A DNA stretch of 64,000 bases from Marinobacterium lacunae. Its GTDB lineage: Bacteria; Pseudomonadota; Gammaproteobacteria; Pseudomonadales; Balneatricaceae. Location of the stretch: assembly GCF_000705555.1 (NCBI RefSeq), contig NZ_JMQN01000047.1, forward strand, positions 186,001 to 250,000, in the 5' to 3' direction. The notes beneath the pieces were generated by a model. That model saw only the letters and a program-made list of their open reading frames with translations. It searched no databases and was not told where the DNA came from. Both the position numbers and the translations under genes were made by a program. Below are positions 56,261 through 64,000 of this stretch, piece by piece; positions within the stretch are counted from its first letter, which is position 1, and each line of letters begins with the position of its first letter.

Positions 56261-56394
56261 CTTCTTGCCTCCTCTTGGTTTGCTGACAGTTAAAGGATAA
56301 TTCAGTGTGGCGGCCCCGCAAGGCATGAGATTGGCGGTTTCTCTACCTTCGGTTATTTGCGACAATAACGAACTTCGATTCATAGGGTCCATTG

Positions 56395-56637
56395 ATGGCT
56401 AAGATAGAAGTAACCCAGGTTCTGGATGCATGCGGCCTGTTTTGTCCGGAGCCGGTGATGATGCTCCATAACCGGGTGAGGGAGTTGGCCGAGGGAGAGG
56501 TTCTCTGTATTCGGGCAACGGATCCTTCGACCCAGCGGGATATACCCAAGTTTTGTCATTTTCTCGGCCACGATCTGCTTGAGCAGGGCGTTGAGGAGGA
56601 GGTGTTCGTGTATTACATCCGCAAAGGGGTATCTTGA
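56395..56637 (+). CDS. tusA: TusA-family sulfur carrier
   Basis: A single-domain 80-residue protein that carries a persulfide, normally for 2-thiouridine in tRNA. DACGLFCPEPVMMLHNRVREL (about 11-31) has the conserved CPxP motif with the active cysteine. IRATDPSTQRDIPKFCHFLGHDL near 39-61 is the second family segment. ATG 56395 is preceded in frame by TTG; AGGGT serves as SD. Its stop overlaps the ProQ-like gene by 4 bases. Confidence 0.94.
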   Translation: MAKIEVTQVLDACGLFCPEPVMMLHNRVRELAEGEVLCIRATDPSTQRDIPKFCHFLGHDLLEQGVEEEVFVYYIRKGVS

Positions 56638-57230
56638 GGGTGTCGGACATCGATAGGTTGCATGCGCAAACGCTGGCGCTGCTAAACGAGTGTGAACAAC
56701 GTCTTGACGTTCTGGAGGCGAAGCGCTCCAGGGCATCTAATCAGATAGATGAGAGTGTTACAGTGAATCAGATCGAAAAAACGCCTGAAGCCAAGAACCG
56801 CAATCGGGCCAAGAATCGGGCCGCGAATCAGGCAGCACTGGTGCAGTTGTGTGAAACATACCCCGATGTATTCAGTCGGGATAATGTTCGTCCGCTAAAG
56901 GTGGGTATTCAGGAAGATCTGATCGCGGACGAAAAGCTCGCACGCAACCGTATCAAGCGCGCGTTAGCAAGCTATGTGCGAAGCCCGCAGTATCTGCGCA
57001 GTCTTCAGCCTGGTGCTGACCGTATTGGCCTCGACGGAACTGCTGCAGGGCAGGTGAGCGAGGAGGAAGCCTCTCATGCACGGGAAAAGCTAAAGGCGAT
57101 CAAGGATCAGCGCCGTGAGCGGGAAAAGACCGAGCGCAAAGAAGAGCGCAAGCAGGCGGTCAAAGCCAAGGAGCAGCGGATCAACAAGAAGCTGGATATG
57201 TTGCTTCAGTTGAATAGTCGCAATCGCTAA
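56634..57230 (+). CDS. ProQ/FinO-domain RNA-binding protein
   Basis: The 198-residue protein has an N-terminal helical part (LHAQTLALLNECEQRLDVLEAKR) and a ProQ/FinO domain at about 55-145 (LVQLCETYPDVFSRDNVRPLKVGIQEDL, then RALASYVRSPQYLRSLQPGADRIGLDG). It ends in a very basic, Lys/Arg/Glu-rich coiled tail (EREKTERKEERKQAVKAK). ProQ proteins bind structured sRNA and mRNA 3' ends. The TTG at 56634 overlaps the tusA stop; GTG 56640 is the alternative. It is a possible chaperone for the sRNA candidate at 43222 (inference). Confidence 0.86.
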   Translation: MRVSDIDRLHAQTLALLNECEQRLDVLEAKRSRASNQIDESVTVNQIEKTPEAKNRNRAKNRAANQAALVQLCETYPDVFSRDNVRPLKVGIQEDLIADEKLARNRIKRALASYVRSPQYLRSLQPGADRIGLDGTAAGQVSEEEASHAREKLKAIKDQRREREKTERKEERKQAVKAKEQRINKKLDMLLQLNSRNR

Positions 57231-57307
57231 TCGTTCTTGAGTCTTGTCGATTTACCCCCATTTAGATCCTGAAGCGATATATTTTCAGACGATCTTGTGG
57301 GGGTTTT

Positions 57308-57742
57308 ATGTCTACTGCCATTACGCTCAGCTGCCCGTCCTGCCTTGTTACGAATCGGGTACCGGCTGAACGCTTAAACGCTGCGCCCAAGTGTGGCCGC
57401 TGTGGTGAAGCTCTATTTCAGGGTTCGCCTGCATCGCTGGACTCATCGGGTTTTGCTCGTGTCGTTGCCAATACCGATATCCCCGTAATTGTCGATTTTT
57501 GGGCGCAATGGTGTGGCCCTTGCAAAATGATGGCGCCGGTATTTGAGCGAGCGGCACAAGAGCTCGAACCCGCCTGCCGGTTTGTAAAGATCGATACTGA
57601 AGCAGCACCAGATCTGGCTCAACGCTACCAGATCCGCAGTATACCCTCGTTGCTCATCTTCTCAGGTGGGCGAGAAATAGCGCGGCAAGCCGGGGCGATG
57701 GATTACAGCTCGCTTGTTCGTTGGGTGAAAAGCCACGTGTGA
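57308..57742 (+). CDS. trxC: Thioredoxin 2 with N-terminal zinc finger
   Basis: A cytoplasmic thioredoxin of 144 residues. The N-terminal zinc motif CPSC (about 9-12) pairs with CGRC (about 29-32). The thioredoxin domain has the active site WAQWCGPCKMMAP near 61-73, and the cis-proline in RSIPSLLIF. TrxC-type proteins act under oxidative stress. SD GGGGGTTTT lies directly before ATG 57308. Convergent with lapD. Confidence 0.94.
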   Translation: MSTAITLSCPSCLVTNRVPAERLNAAPKCGRCGEALFQGSPASLDSSGFARVVANTDIPVIVDFWAQWCGPCKMMAPVFERAAQELEPACRFVKIDTEAAPDLAQRYQIRSIPSLLIFSGGREIARQAGAMDYSSLVRWVKSHV

Positions 57743-57750
57743 CAGTCGGC

Positions 57751-59697
57751 TTAACTAAGGGGGATTGGCTTGCCGTGCAGATAGCCTTGTGTGCCGTCTA
57801 TGTCGAGACTGATTAGCTGACTGAGCTGGCTCTCGCGCTCGACATGTTCGGCATATACGCTGATATGAATATTGTGCGCGACGCCGATCAAACTCCTGAC
57901 GAAAAATCTGTCTTCATCATTCATATCGATTTCGCGGATAAGGGATCCGTCGATTTTCAGGTAGTCAGGCTTTAGCGAATAGAGGTAGCTGAACCCTTGC
58001 GGATGGATGCCGAAATTATCGACGCCAAAACCCGCGCCTAGCGCCTTGAGTTGTGTCCTCAGTGCTTGTGCGCGCTCGGTATGGTTCATAATTACCGTCT
58101 CGTTTATTTCGAAACTTATGCGCTCGGGATGCTCGAGCTGGCCGATCTGGGTCCCGATCCATGCTGGGAAGTCATCTGCCATCAGGCTCTCCTGCCCGAG
58201 GTTTATACCGAGCGATATACCCTGAGGTGAGCGCTGCAGGTGGGCTATCGCGCGTTGGATGACCGCCCTGTCCATCGCGGCAAGCAATCCCAGCTCACGC
58301 ACGACCCCGATGAAGCGAACAGCTGGGCAGGGCTGGTTGTCTTCATCAAGGATGCGGGCAAAGATCTCGCCATGCACGGGGTGTGACTCGCTGTCGACCA
58401 GTGTCTGGTACTGCAAGAATATCTGGCTGTTACTAATGGCGGCGGCTATATGCTGGTGCCAAGTTTGAGAGTGGCTCGGTAATCCGTCGGTGCCGGAGTG
58501 CTCGGAAATCTCCAGTCCTTCAATGTCGGCATGATTGAGTGCAAGGCGTGCGTGTGAGAGCAGCTGGGCAGAGCCACCTTGCTCCGTGCTATGGCTTATA
58601 CCGCAGGTCATGACCGCGCAGGGTTCGCAGGCAGAGGGCGTCATGTTGGCCATATGCGTGTTGACTCTGCTTGTGAAAGAGTCGATCAGGGGTTTGATTC
58701 GGTCGAGATTCGAACGCTCTGTGAGTAGCAGAAATTCCGAGCCACTAATCCGCCCGATCAAGCGTTTTCCGAGCTGTTGGCCAAGCTTGTCCAGTTCGGT
58801 GGCGATAAATTTTATCAGATGGTTGGTATTGTCCTCGCCGTAGCGGCGGTTGAGTTCCGCCAGAGACCGGATGCGGAACATCAGTAGCGTGGCTGGGCCG
58901 AAGTCACGATCATAGTCGATACGCTCTTGTAGCTGCGCAAGACTGGCGCGTTGATTGGCAAGGCCGGTGAGTGAGTCCTGATAGGCCATTCCCCTGAGTT
59001 CTTCGATATTGCGACTTTGCTCGTCAAACATGGTCTTAACCTGCCGGACCATGGCGTTCATTGCTTCCACCACACGTCGCAGTTCGCGCGTCTTGGGCAG
59101 TGTCGGTTGTTCTATGTAGGTTTTCTGCGCCAGCATCACCGCCTGATGTTCGACTTTTTTCAGCGGGCTGAGCAGATATCGCAGCAGGAGGCTAATCAAT
59201 GCTGCTGCCGTCAGTGACAAAATGACGAAGAGTGTCAGCGCTTTTTGTGCGGCTTCCCAGAAACGTTCATAGGCGTAGCCTGCGCGGCTTTGAACGTGAA
59301 TTGTCCCGACGTGGCGCCATTGATAGGTGATTTTTCGGGCCATCGAAGGTGGTTCGATATGGATCAGTTCGACAAACCAGGAGGGTACACGCTCGGGGAT
59401 ATCCGTCTCGGTTTTTTTGAGAAATAGGGGCTGATTGTCGGCATTCTCCACTTCTATGCGCTGATAGAAGCCGCTATCAAATATGGCATTGACGGCGGTT
59501 TCGATCGCAGCGTTATCCTGGCTTGCCATAAAAGGGGCGATGTAAAGTCCGAGGTGGGTAGCACTGTCCTGGGCATGGCTTCTAAGCTGGCTAAGCAGCA
59601 TCGACTTGCCGCTGTCCGACATGATAAACAGCGTGCCGGAAGCCAGTCCGATCAATACAGCGAGGACCGCGGCGATCAATTGGTTAACCAGGGACAT
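57751..59697 (-). CDS. lapD: LapD-like inner-membrane c-di-GMP receptor
   Basis: The 648-residue protein has N-terminal helix 1-25, a periplasmic PAS-like domain with RSHAQDSATHLGLYIAPFM (about 39-57) and FDSGFYQRIEVEN, a second helix (about 152-175), HAMP, then GGDEF and EAL domains. Both catalytic sites are degenerate: SGSEF replaces GGDEF, and GEIFARI replaces the EAL core. This matches LapD, which binds c-di-GMP through EAL and sequesters the protease LapG in the periplasm. The lapG gene follows at 17 bases. The large adhesin LapA is not in the window. Confidence 0.92.
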   Translation of the reverse strand: MSLVNQLIAAVLAVLIGLASGTLFIMSDSGKSMLLSQLRSHAQDSATHLGLYIAPFMASQDNAAIETAVNAIFDSGFYQRIEVENADNQPLFLKKTETDIPERVPSWFVELIHIEPPSMARKITYQWRHVGTIHVQSRAGYAYERFWEAAQKALTLFVILSLTAAALISLLLRYLLSPLKKVEHQAVMLAQKTYIEQPTLPKTRELRRVVEAMNAMVRQVKTMFDEQSRNIEELRGMAYQDSLTGLANQRASLAQLQERIDYDRDFGPATLLMFRIRSLAELNRRYGEDNTNHLIKFIATELDKLGQQLGKRLIGRISGSEFLLLTERSNLDRIKPLIDSFTSRVNTHMANMTPSACEPCAVMTCGISHSTEQGGSAQLLSHARLALNHADIEGLEISEHSGTDGLPSHSQTWHQHIAAAISNSQIFLQYQTLVDSESHPVHGEIFARILDEDNQPCPAVRFIGVVRELGLLAAMDRAVIQRAIAHLQRSPQGISLGINLGQESLMADDFPAWIGTQIGQLEHPERISFEINETVIMNHTERAQALRTQLKALGAGFGVDNFGIHPQGFSYLYSLKPDYLKIDGSLIREIDMNDEDRFFVRSLIGVAHNIHISVYAEHVERESQLSQLISLDIDGTQGYLHGKPIPLS

Positions 59698-59714
59698 AGA
59701 TTCCTTCCAGACCG

Positions 59715-60425
59715 TTAGTTGAGGTTGACGTCGTTGGCATTGACGCGCGACTGGAGTTTAACCCAGGGCTTTAACTGATCGGACGTGCCGACCAGTTGAG
59801 AGCGCTTGCCTTTCTTGCTTAGCCAAAGATTGTCACCGTTGAAAGTATACACATGCAGGAGATCAGGTCTTTGGTCTGCGCTTTTGATTTCACCGATAAG
59901 ATTGTCCAGTACCAGCGGCATGGCCTCGGGTGAGGGGTAGTAGGTTAAAACCATATGGGCCTGATTCAAGCGGAGCGCTTTTACATAGGTCAGGCTCATT
60001 TTATCGACGCTGACTCCCAATTCCTTGAGCGTATAGTACTTCGCTATAGCGAAATCTTCGCAGTCGCCGCCATTTGAGATTAGAAATTCCACAGGCGTGG
60101 CCCAATAGTCTTCCTGCTTCCAGTGCACAATATCGTCGAGAAAGCGTACCTGGTTGAAGAAGGCGTTGACCTCTTTGAGCTTGGTTTGCTCCGGGGCGTC
60201 TGTGAGTCGATTCATCAGGCTCTGCCATGCCGTAAGTCGCTGTGCGGCCTCTGTGCCATAGATTTCGCGAAAACGATTTATATCGGCTTGCGACAAGCGC
60301 ACACCCTCGCTTGCCAAGCTGGTCAAGGCTATCGCGGCTGCCAACGTGACGAGGAAGGCGAGTGCGGCCAAGTACCGTTGGGCAGGCCATCTTTTCAACG
60401 ATTTTCGGCTATCGTCGGTTGTCAC
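59715..60425 (-). CDS. lapG: LapG-like periplasmic cysteine protease (BTLCP)
   Basis: The 236-residue protein has a signal/anchor at about 16-36 (LAALAFLVTLAAAIALTSLA). The transglutaminase-like catalytic triad is visible: Cys in NGGDCEDFAIAKYY, His in NQAHMVLTYY and Asp in PLVLDNL. Calcium-dependent LapG cleaves the N-terminus of LapA adhesins when released by LapD. GTG 60425 is preferred; the frame is open to 60503 but overlaps the next gene. Forms a two-gene unit with lapD. Confidence 0.92.
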   Translation of the reverse strand: MTTDDSRKSLKRWPAQRYLAALAFLVTLAAAIALTSLASEGVRLSQADINRFREIYGTEAAQRLTAWQSLMNRLTDAPEQTKLKEVNAFFNQVRFLDDIVHWKQEDYWATPVEFLISNGGDCEDFAIAKYYTLKELGVSVDKMSLTYVKALRLNQAHMVLTYYPSPEAMPLVLDNLIGEIKSADQRPDLLHVYTFNGDNLWLSKKGKRSQLVGTSDQLKPWVKLQSRVNANDVNLN

Positions 60426-60478
60426 CTTGAGTATCCGTAAGTAGGCGGTGATGCTACATGCCTTGCTGGTTTTGGGTT

Positions 60479-61546
60479 TCAACTGCCGGGCATCATGCCA
60501 CATTGTCGAAGCAAGCGCTGCCAGGCGCGGGTGTGTCGGTCGCGGGCGTCGATATAACGTTGCCAGATGCCCTCAGGTGCGGTGAGGTCGAGTTGAACAT
60601 GAAAGTAATTGGACGCAGCCTCCGGGACCGGCAATTGACTCATTATCCTGTGATGGTAGCTCAACCACTCTCGTCCTTGCCGGTCAACCAGAGATAGGTA
60701 GGGTTGGAGTTCTCCCGCATAAAATCTTTGGAATACGTTTCGAATGATGTTGGCCTGATTATTGGGCTTGTTATTGAAGCATATCGGGCGCCGCGACAAG
60801 CGCTGTTCGATCGCATCCGCGGTTCGCTCAAGCGTATGGGTAAGAAGTGTGATGCTTGTAAGCCACTGGGCGCCGAAGTTCGAACGGTATAAAGACTCGA
60901 AATCCTCTTCGAGAGCGGTGCCGAATTCGGGTGTATTCCAGCTGCTTTTATTAACCAGATCGGCAAGTAGCACGAAGTGATCCAGGGCTGGCTTGATTGA
61001 TGACAGCTCTAGTACGCCCTGTAGCGGTAGCGGCGGCTGGTTGAGCGCAAACTGCTGCTCCATCTCGTCGGATGTATAAAACGTATTCCAGAGCAGAGCG
61101 CCGAACGATTGTTCCTTCTGGGTAATTATTTGAGTCAGCCGTAATTTGAGGCGGTCTGGAACGTCGAGTTTTTGGTCAATAATGCGTGCATGGCAGGCAC
61201 GAAGGGCCGGCAGTATTTTTAGCTCATAAATCAGTCGCTGTGAGTAACCCGCCAGCTTGCCGAGCGATGTGTTGCGCTCGGCGATCACATGGAGGAGGTC
61301 GCAGTGTCGAAAGTCGAGCACATCGATCAAACCTTCATTAATTGGCTCGATCTCTAGCAGACGTAGCCGTCTGGGGGGAAGCGCTGGGCGCTGCGCGAGT
61401 GCCTGTTGATAGTCCGTTTGGATGGTTTGTTCGATAGCGTTACCCACCCGCTCTGTGTATCGCTCCAACATGGAGCGGGCATCTGGCTCGCTACACGCTG
61501 TGGTCAGCAGTGCCAGCAAGAGGGGAATGAGCAGGCGAGAGTGCAT
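60479..61546 (-). CDS. DUF3080 lipoprotein
   Basis: The 355-residue protein has a lipoprotein signal peptide: LLIPLLLALLTTAC at about 5-18, with the lipobox cysteine at residue 18. The mature part is mainly helical. CHARIID and LKILPALRACHARII near 103-117 and QLDLTAPEGIWQRYIDARD near 322-340 match DUF3080. Function unknown. The first 56 bases overlap the end of the MATE gene; the lipobox supports ATG 61546. Confidence 0.85.
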   Translation of the reverse strand: MHSRLLIPLLLALLTTACSEPDARSMLERYTERVGNAIEQTIQTDYQQALAQRPALPPRRLRLLEIEPINEGLIDVLDFRHCDLLHVIAERNTSLGKLAGYSQRLIYELKILPALRACHARIIDQKLDVPDRLKLRLTQIITQKEQSFGALLWNTFYTSDEMEQQFALNQPPLPLQGVLELSSIKPALDHFVLLADLVNKSSWNTPEFGTALEEDFESLYRSNFGAQWLTSITLLTHTLERTADAIEQRLSRRPICFNNKPNNQANIIRNVFQRFYAGELQPYLSLVDRQGREWLSYHHRIMSQLPVPEAASNYFHVQLDLTAPEGIWQRYIDARDRHTRAWQRLLRQCGMMPGS

Positions 61547-62873
61547 GACTTATCCTGTATAGACGTATCGATAACAGTACGGCACCAATTGTCAGACCGG
61601 CCAACAGTCCCCACCAGTAGCCAAACACGCCAAGCGCCAAGGGTTCGGCCATGACATACCCGGCGGGTAAACCTACCAGCCAGTAGGCAACAAAAACCAC
61701 CGCTAGGGTGGCGCTGGTATCTTTATAGCCTCTGAGGGCGCCGCCGGCGGATACTTGTATGGAATCGGCGATCTGGAAGAGTGCGGCGATCCACATCAGT
61801 TGGACGGTCATGTCGATGATGGCATCAATGTCAGTATAGGCTGAAGCAATTTCACGACTGGCGATCAGCAGAATCGATGAGTTTATAAACGCGATCACAA
61901 TCGTTAGTGCTATGCCACAGCCGGCGCTGAATCGGGCCTGGTCGAACTGTGCGCGGCCCAGTAGTTGGCCAGTTCGTATGGTGAGCGCCATCGCCACGCT
62001 CAGGGGGATCATGAACATGAGCCCGGTAACACTGAACGTAATTTGATGTGCGCTGATAACTGTGTCGCCGTAACCTGCAAGAAACAGTGCAATGACGCTG
62101 AACATGCTGGCCTCGATGAGCAGGGCAATACCAATTGGCAGGCCTAGCCGTAAAAATTGACCAAGAGCATCGAGGTGGGGCAGAGACCATCTAAATGCCA
62201 AGCGGGCTTCGCGGAATGTAGGGTCCTTTATCAGGTGCACGATGCCAAGGCTCAGCATGCCCCACATGACAGCGCTTGTGGCGTAGCCGCATCCGACGCC
62301 GCCAAGTGCGGGTAGTCCGGCTTTTCCGAAGATCAGCATGTAATTGAGAGGAATATTAGCCAGCATGCCGATGATCGCGATGCGCATGATCGGGCGGGTG
62401 CGGCCAAACCCTTCACTGAAGCTTCTAAGTGCCTGATACAACAGCATTGGCGGGAAGCCCCAGGATATCGCGCTAAGGTAGTTTGCGGTTTTGCTGGCCA
62501 AAAGTGGATCCACTCGAAACAGGGCGAGCAGAGGGTCTGTGTTGTTCAGCAGTATTACGGCAAGTACCGATAGCAACAGCGCCAGTCCCAGTGCCTGGCT
62601 GAGAATCGATGCGGACTCGGACTCCCTTCCGGCCCCTACGCGATGTGCGACCAGCGGTGTGGTTGCGATGAGTACGCCGCACAGTGTCAGCATAAGCGGA
62701 AGCCAGATGCTGCTACCCAGTGCGATCGCGGCCAGCTCCGCGGGCCCTGCATGAGAGGCCATTAAGGTGTCTACAAATCCCATGGCATGCTGAGCCATTT
62801 GGGCGATCATGATCGGCCAGCAGAGGGTGATTAAGTGTCGGCTTTCCTTGAGGGACGATCGAATCAGAGACAC
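61491..62873 (-). CDS. MATE-family multidrug efflux transporter
   Basis: A sodium- or proton-coupled exporter of 460 residues with 12 helices. WPIMIAQMAQHAMGFVDTLMAS (split across about 19-40) is the MATE TM1 motif, and VGCGYATSAVMWGMLSLGI near 192-210 and QVSAGGALRGYKDTSATL near 373-390 are the second-half marks. NorM/MdtK-like. GTG 62873 is the start. Overlap of 56 bases with the DUF3080 gene suggests coupled translation. Confidence 0.92.
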   Translation of the reverse strand: MSLIRSSLKESRHLITLCWPIMIAQMAQHAMGFVDTLMASHAGPAELAAIALGSSIWLPLMLTLCGVLIATTPLVAHRVGAGRESESASILSQALGLALLLSVLAVILLNNTDPLLALFRVDPLLASKTANYLSAISWGFPPMLLYQALRSFSEGFGRTRPIMRIAIIGMLANIPLNYMLIFGKAGLPALGGVGCGYATSAVMWGMLSLGIVHLIKDPTFREARLAFRWSLPHLDALGQFLRLGLPIGIALLIEASMFSVIALFLAGYGDTVISAHQITFSVTGLMFMIPLSVAMALTIRTGQLLGRAQFDQARFSAGCGIALTIVIAFINSSILLIASREIASAYTDIDAIIDMTVQLMWIAALFQIADSIQVSAGGALRGYKDTSATLAVVFVAYWLVGLPAGYVMAEPLALGVFGYWWGLLAGLTIGAVLLSIRLYRISHALSPAHSPLAGTADHSV

Positions 62874-62944
62874 AGCGTGGTTCGCTTAACAGGCCGAAGT
62901 GGCGGGAGGCAAAGGATAAGGTGGAGCTGGCGTCCTGACAATAC

Positions 62945-62970
62945 GAAAAACGGGGCGCGAGGCCCCGTTT
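62945..62970 (-). terminator. Intrinsic terminator of the second phaC
   Basis: AAACGGGGC (62948-62956) / GCCCCGTTT (62962-62970), 9 bp with a 5-base loop, followed on the minus strand by a U-run (complement of GAAAAA at 62945-62950). Confidence 0.85.
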
Positions 62971-62992
62971 GCAACGACTGCTGTGGTGGGTA

Positions 62993-64000
62993 TCAGTCGA
63001 TACGCACGCTGACGTAGGAGCCCGGAGCCGGTTCGATCACTTTGTATGTGTCGTTACCGTACTCTTTCGGTGCATCGACCTTTTTGCCGGCGCGTCGACG
63101 GACCCATTCCGCCCAGTTTGGCCACCAGGAGCCTTCCTGGCGCTCAGCGGTTTCCAGCCAATGATCGGCGCCTTTGCCTTGCTCGCCCTTGACCCAATAG
63201 TTGCGGCGGTTTTTGGATGCTGGGTTGATGACGCCCGCAACGTGGCCGCTGGCGCCGAGAACGAACTCGATTGTGCTGCCAAACGTTTCCGTCGCATTGA
63301 AGGTGCCTTTCCAGGGCGCGATGTGATCTTCAATTGTAGACAGGAAATAGCAGGGGATCTTGATCTTGCCGAGGTCTATCGGCTCACCGCAGATCTCCAG
63401 TCCATTGGGCTCTACGAGTTTGTTCTCGAGATACATCTTGTTGATGTAGAAGGTGTACATGGCCGCCGGCAGGTTGGTGGAATCACTGTTCCAATACAGG
63501 ATGTCGAACGGCGGAGGTGTTTGTCCCTTGAGGTAATTGTTGACGACATACGACCAGATCAAGTCGTTTGAACGCAGCATGTTGAATGAGGTTGCGAGCT
63601 CCCGTCCGTTCAAAATGCCTTGAGAGTTTACCTTGCTTTCAAGCTGCTTCACCTGATAGTCATCGATGAAGACGCACAGGTCTCCCGGGTTCGAGAAGTC
63701 GGTCAATGTTGTCAGGAAAGTGGCCGAGCCGACGCTGGTGTCCTTGCGGTTAGCCATGACGGCCAGTGCTGTAGTCAGCAGCGTGCCGCCTACGCACCAT
63801 GCAACGGCGTTAAGCTTCTCGGAGCCGCTGATCTCGCAGGTGACCTGAATCGCTTTCAATACGCCATCGCTAACGTAGTCGTCCCAGCTCAGGTCGCGTT
63901 GCTCGACGGTCGGGTTCACCCAAGATACAAGGTATACGTCCTGACCCTGCTCAACACAGTATTTTACAAATGAGTTGTGCGGCTGAAGATCGAGAATGTA
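62993..64000 (-). CDS. phaC: Poly(3-hydroxyalkanoate) synthase, second paralogue (partial)
   Basis: A C-terminal part of 335 codons; the coding frame continues past the window edge (upstream residues there read Y-I-L-D-L-Q-P-H-N-S), so the N-terminus and true start are missing. The catalytic cysteine is in WCVGGTLL, the aspartate in EDHIAPW, and the histidine in SGHVAGVINP. SWWPNWAEWV is the usual C-terminal motif. Closer to class I PHB synthases than the first paralogue. Terminator follows. Confidence 0.93.
   Translation of the reverse strand, partial: YILDLQPHNSFVKYCVEQGQDVYLVSWVNPTVEQRDLSWDDYVSDGVLKAIQVTCEISGSEKLNAVAWCVGGTLLTTALAVMANRKDTSVGSATFLTTLTDFSNPGDLCVFIDDYQVKQLESKVNSQGILNGRELATSFNMLRSNDLIWSYVVNNYLKGQTPPPFDILYWNSDSTNLPAAMYTFYINKMYLENKLVEPNGLEICGEPIDLGKIKIPCYFLSTIEDHIAPWKGTFNATETFGSTIEFVLGASGHVAGVINPASKNRRNYWVKGEQGKGADHWLETAERQEGSWWPNWAEWVRRRAGKKVDAPKEYGNDTYKVIEPAPGSYVSVRID

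Overview
The window is a contiguous piece of a gammaproteobacterial chromosome, most likely from a marine or salt-tolerant, respiring member of the Oceanospirillales/Pseudomonas side of the class (Marinobacterium/Neptuniibacter-like by gene content; this is inference, no search was possible). The grounds are an ectoine operon with its own aspartokinase, a cbb3 oxidase cluster followed by hemN, fnr/anr and apt in the Pseudomonas order, two PHA synthases, LapD/LapG, many c-di-GMP proteins, and an sdh-suc TCA cluster. There are no tRNA or rRNA genes, no CRISPR array, no insertion sequence and no sign of a mobile island.

Layout. 1-11.3 kb: sdhCDAB, a terminator, then sucAB-lpd-sucCD, ending in a strong terminator. 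11.4-16.8 kb: a c5-type cytochrome, an EAL-HDOD protein, a CBS-pair protein, a degenerate GGDEF protein, hisC and an intact membrane diguanylate cyclase. 16.8-21.4 kb: divergent ectR (MarR) and ectABC-ask, with a 10-bp inverted pair in the intergenic region. 21.4-26.7 kb: a small PA3496-like protein, a PHA synthase and a Pat/PatZ-type acetyltransferase. 26.7-34.8 kb: a BigR/SqrR-like ArsR repressor divergent from an HAE3/MMPL exporter, LolA-like protein and outer-membrane barrel operon; then a diguanylate cyclase, a tandem DUF2892 membrane protein and a double Usp protein. A 20-bp palindrome of the same design lies in front of both the exporter operon and the DUF2892 gene. 34.8-43.1 kb: xthA, gor, a diguanylate cyclase, a cation-efflux pump, a 554-bp intergenic stretch with RNA-like structure, a BASS-family transporter, queE, rdgC, apt. 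43.1-54.9 kb: a probable FNR-induced small RNA, fnr, hemN, a TauE/SafE-like protein, ccoSIHG and ccoPQON, with FNR boxes in front of the sRNA, hemN and ccoN. 54.9-64 kb: rlmM, a monooxygenase-like ABM protein, tusA, a ProQ-domain protein, trxC, lapD-lapG, a DUF3080 lipoprotein, a MATE pump and a second PHA synthase cut by the window end.

How it fits together. The sdh/suc cluster feeds electrons to the quinone pool. The cbb3 operon, with its assembly proteins CcoGHIS, is the low-oxygen oxidase, and fnr and hemN place it under oxygen control. EctR-EctABC-Ask make ectoine from aspartate. PHA synthases and Pat concern carbon storage and acetyl-CoA balance. LapD/LapG plus five other GGDEF or EAL proteins point to c-di-GMP control of surface attachment.

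The least explained items are: the FNR box, -10 and terminator unit without an ORF at about 43174-43299; the shared ArsR-type palindrome linking a lipid/hydrophobe exporter to a DUF2892 protein; and the structured, terminator-bearing leader before the BASS transporter gene.
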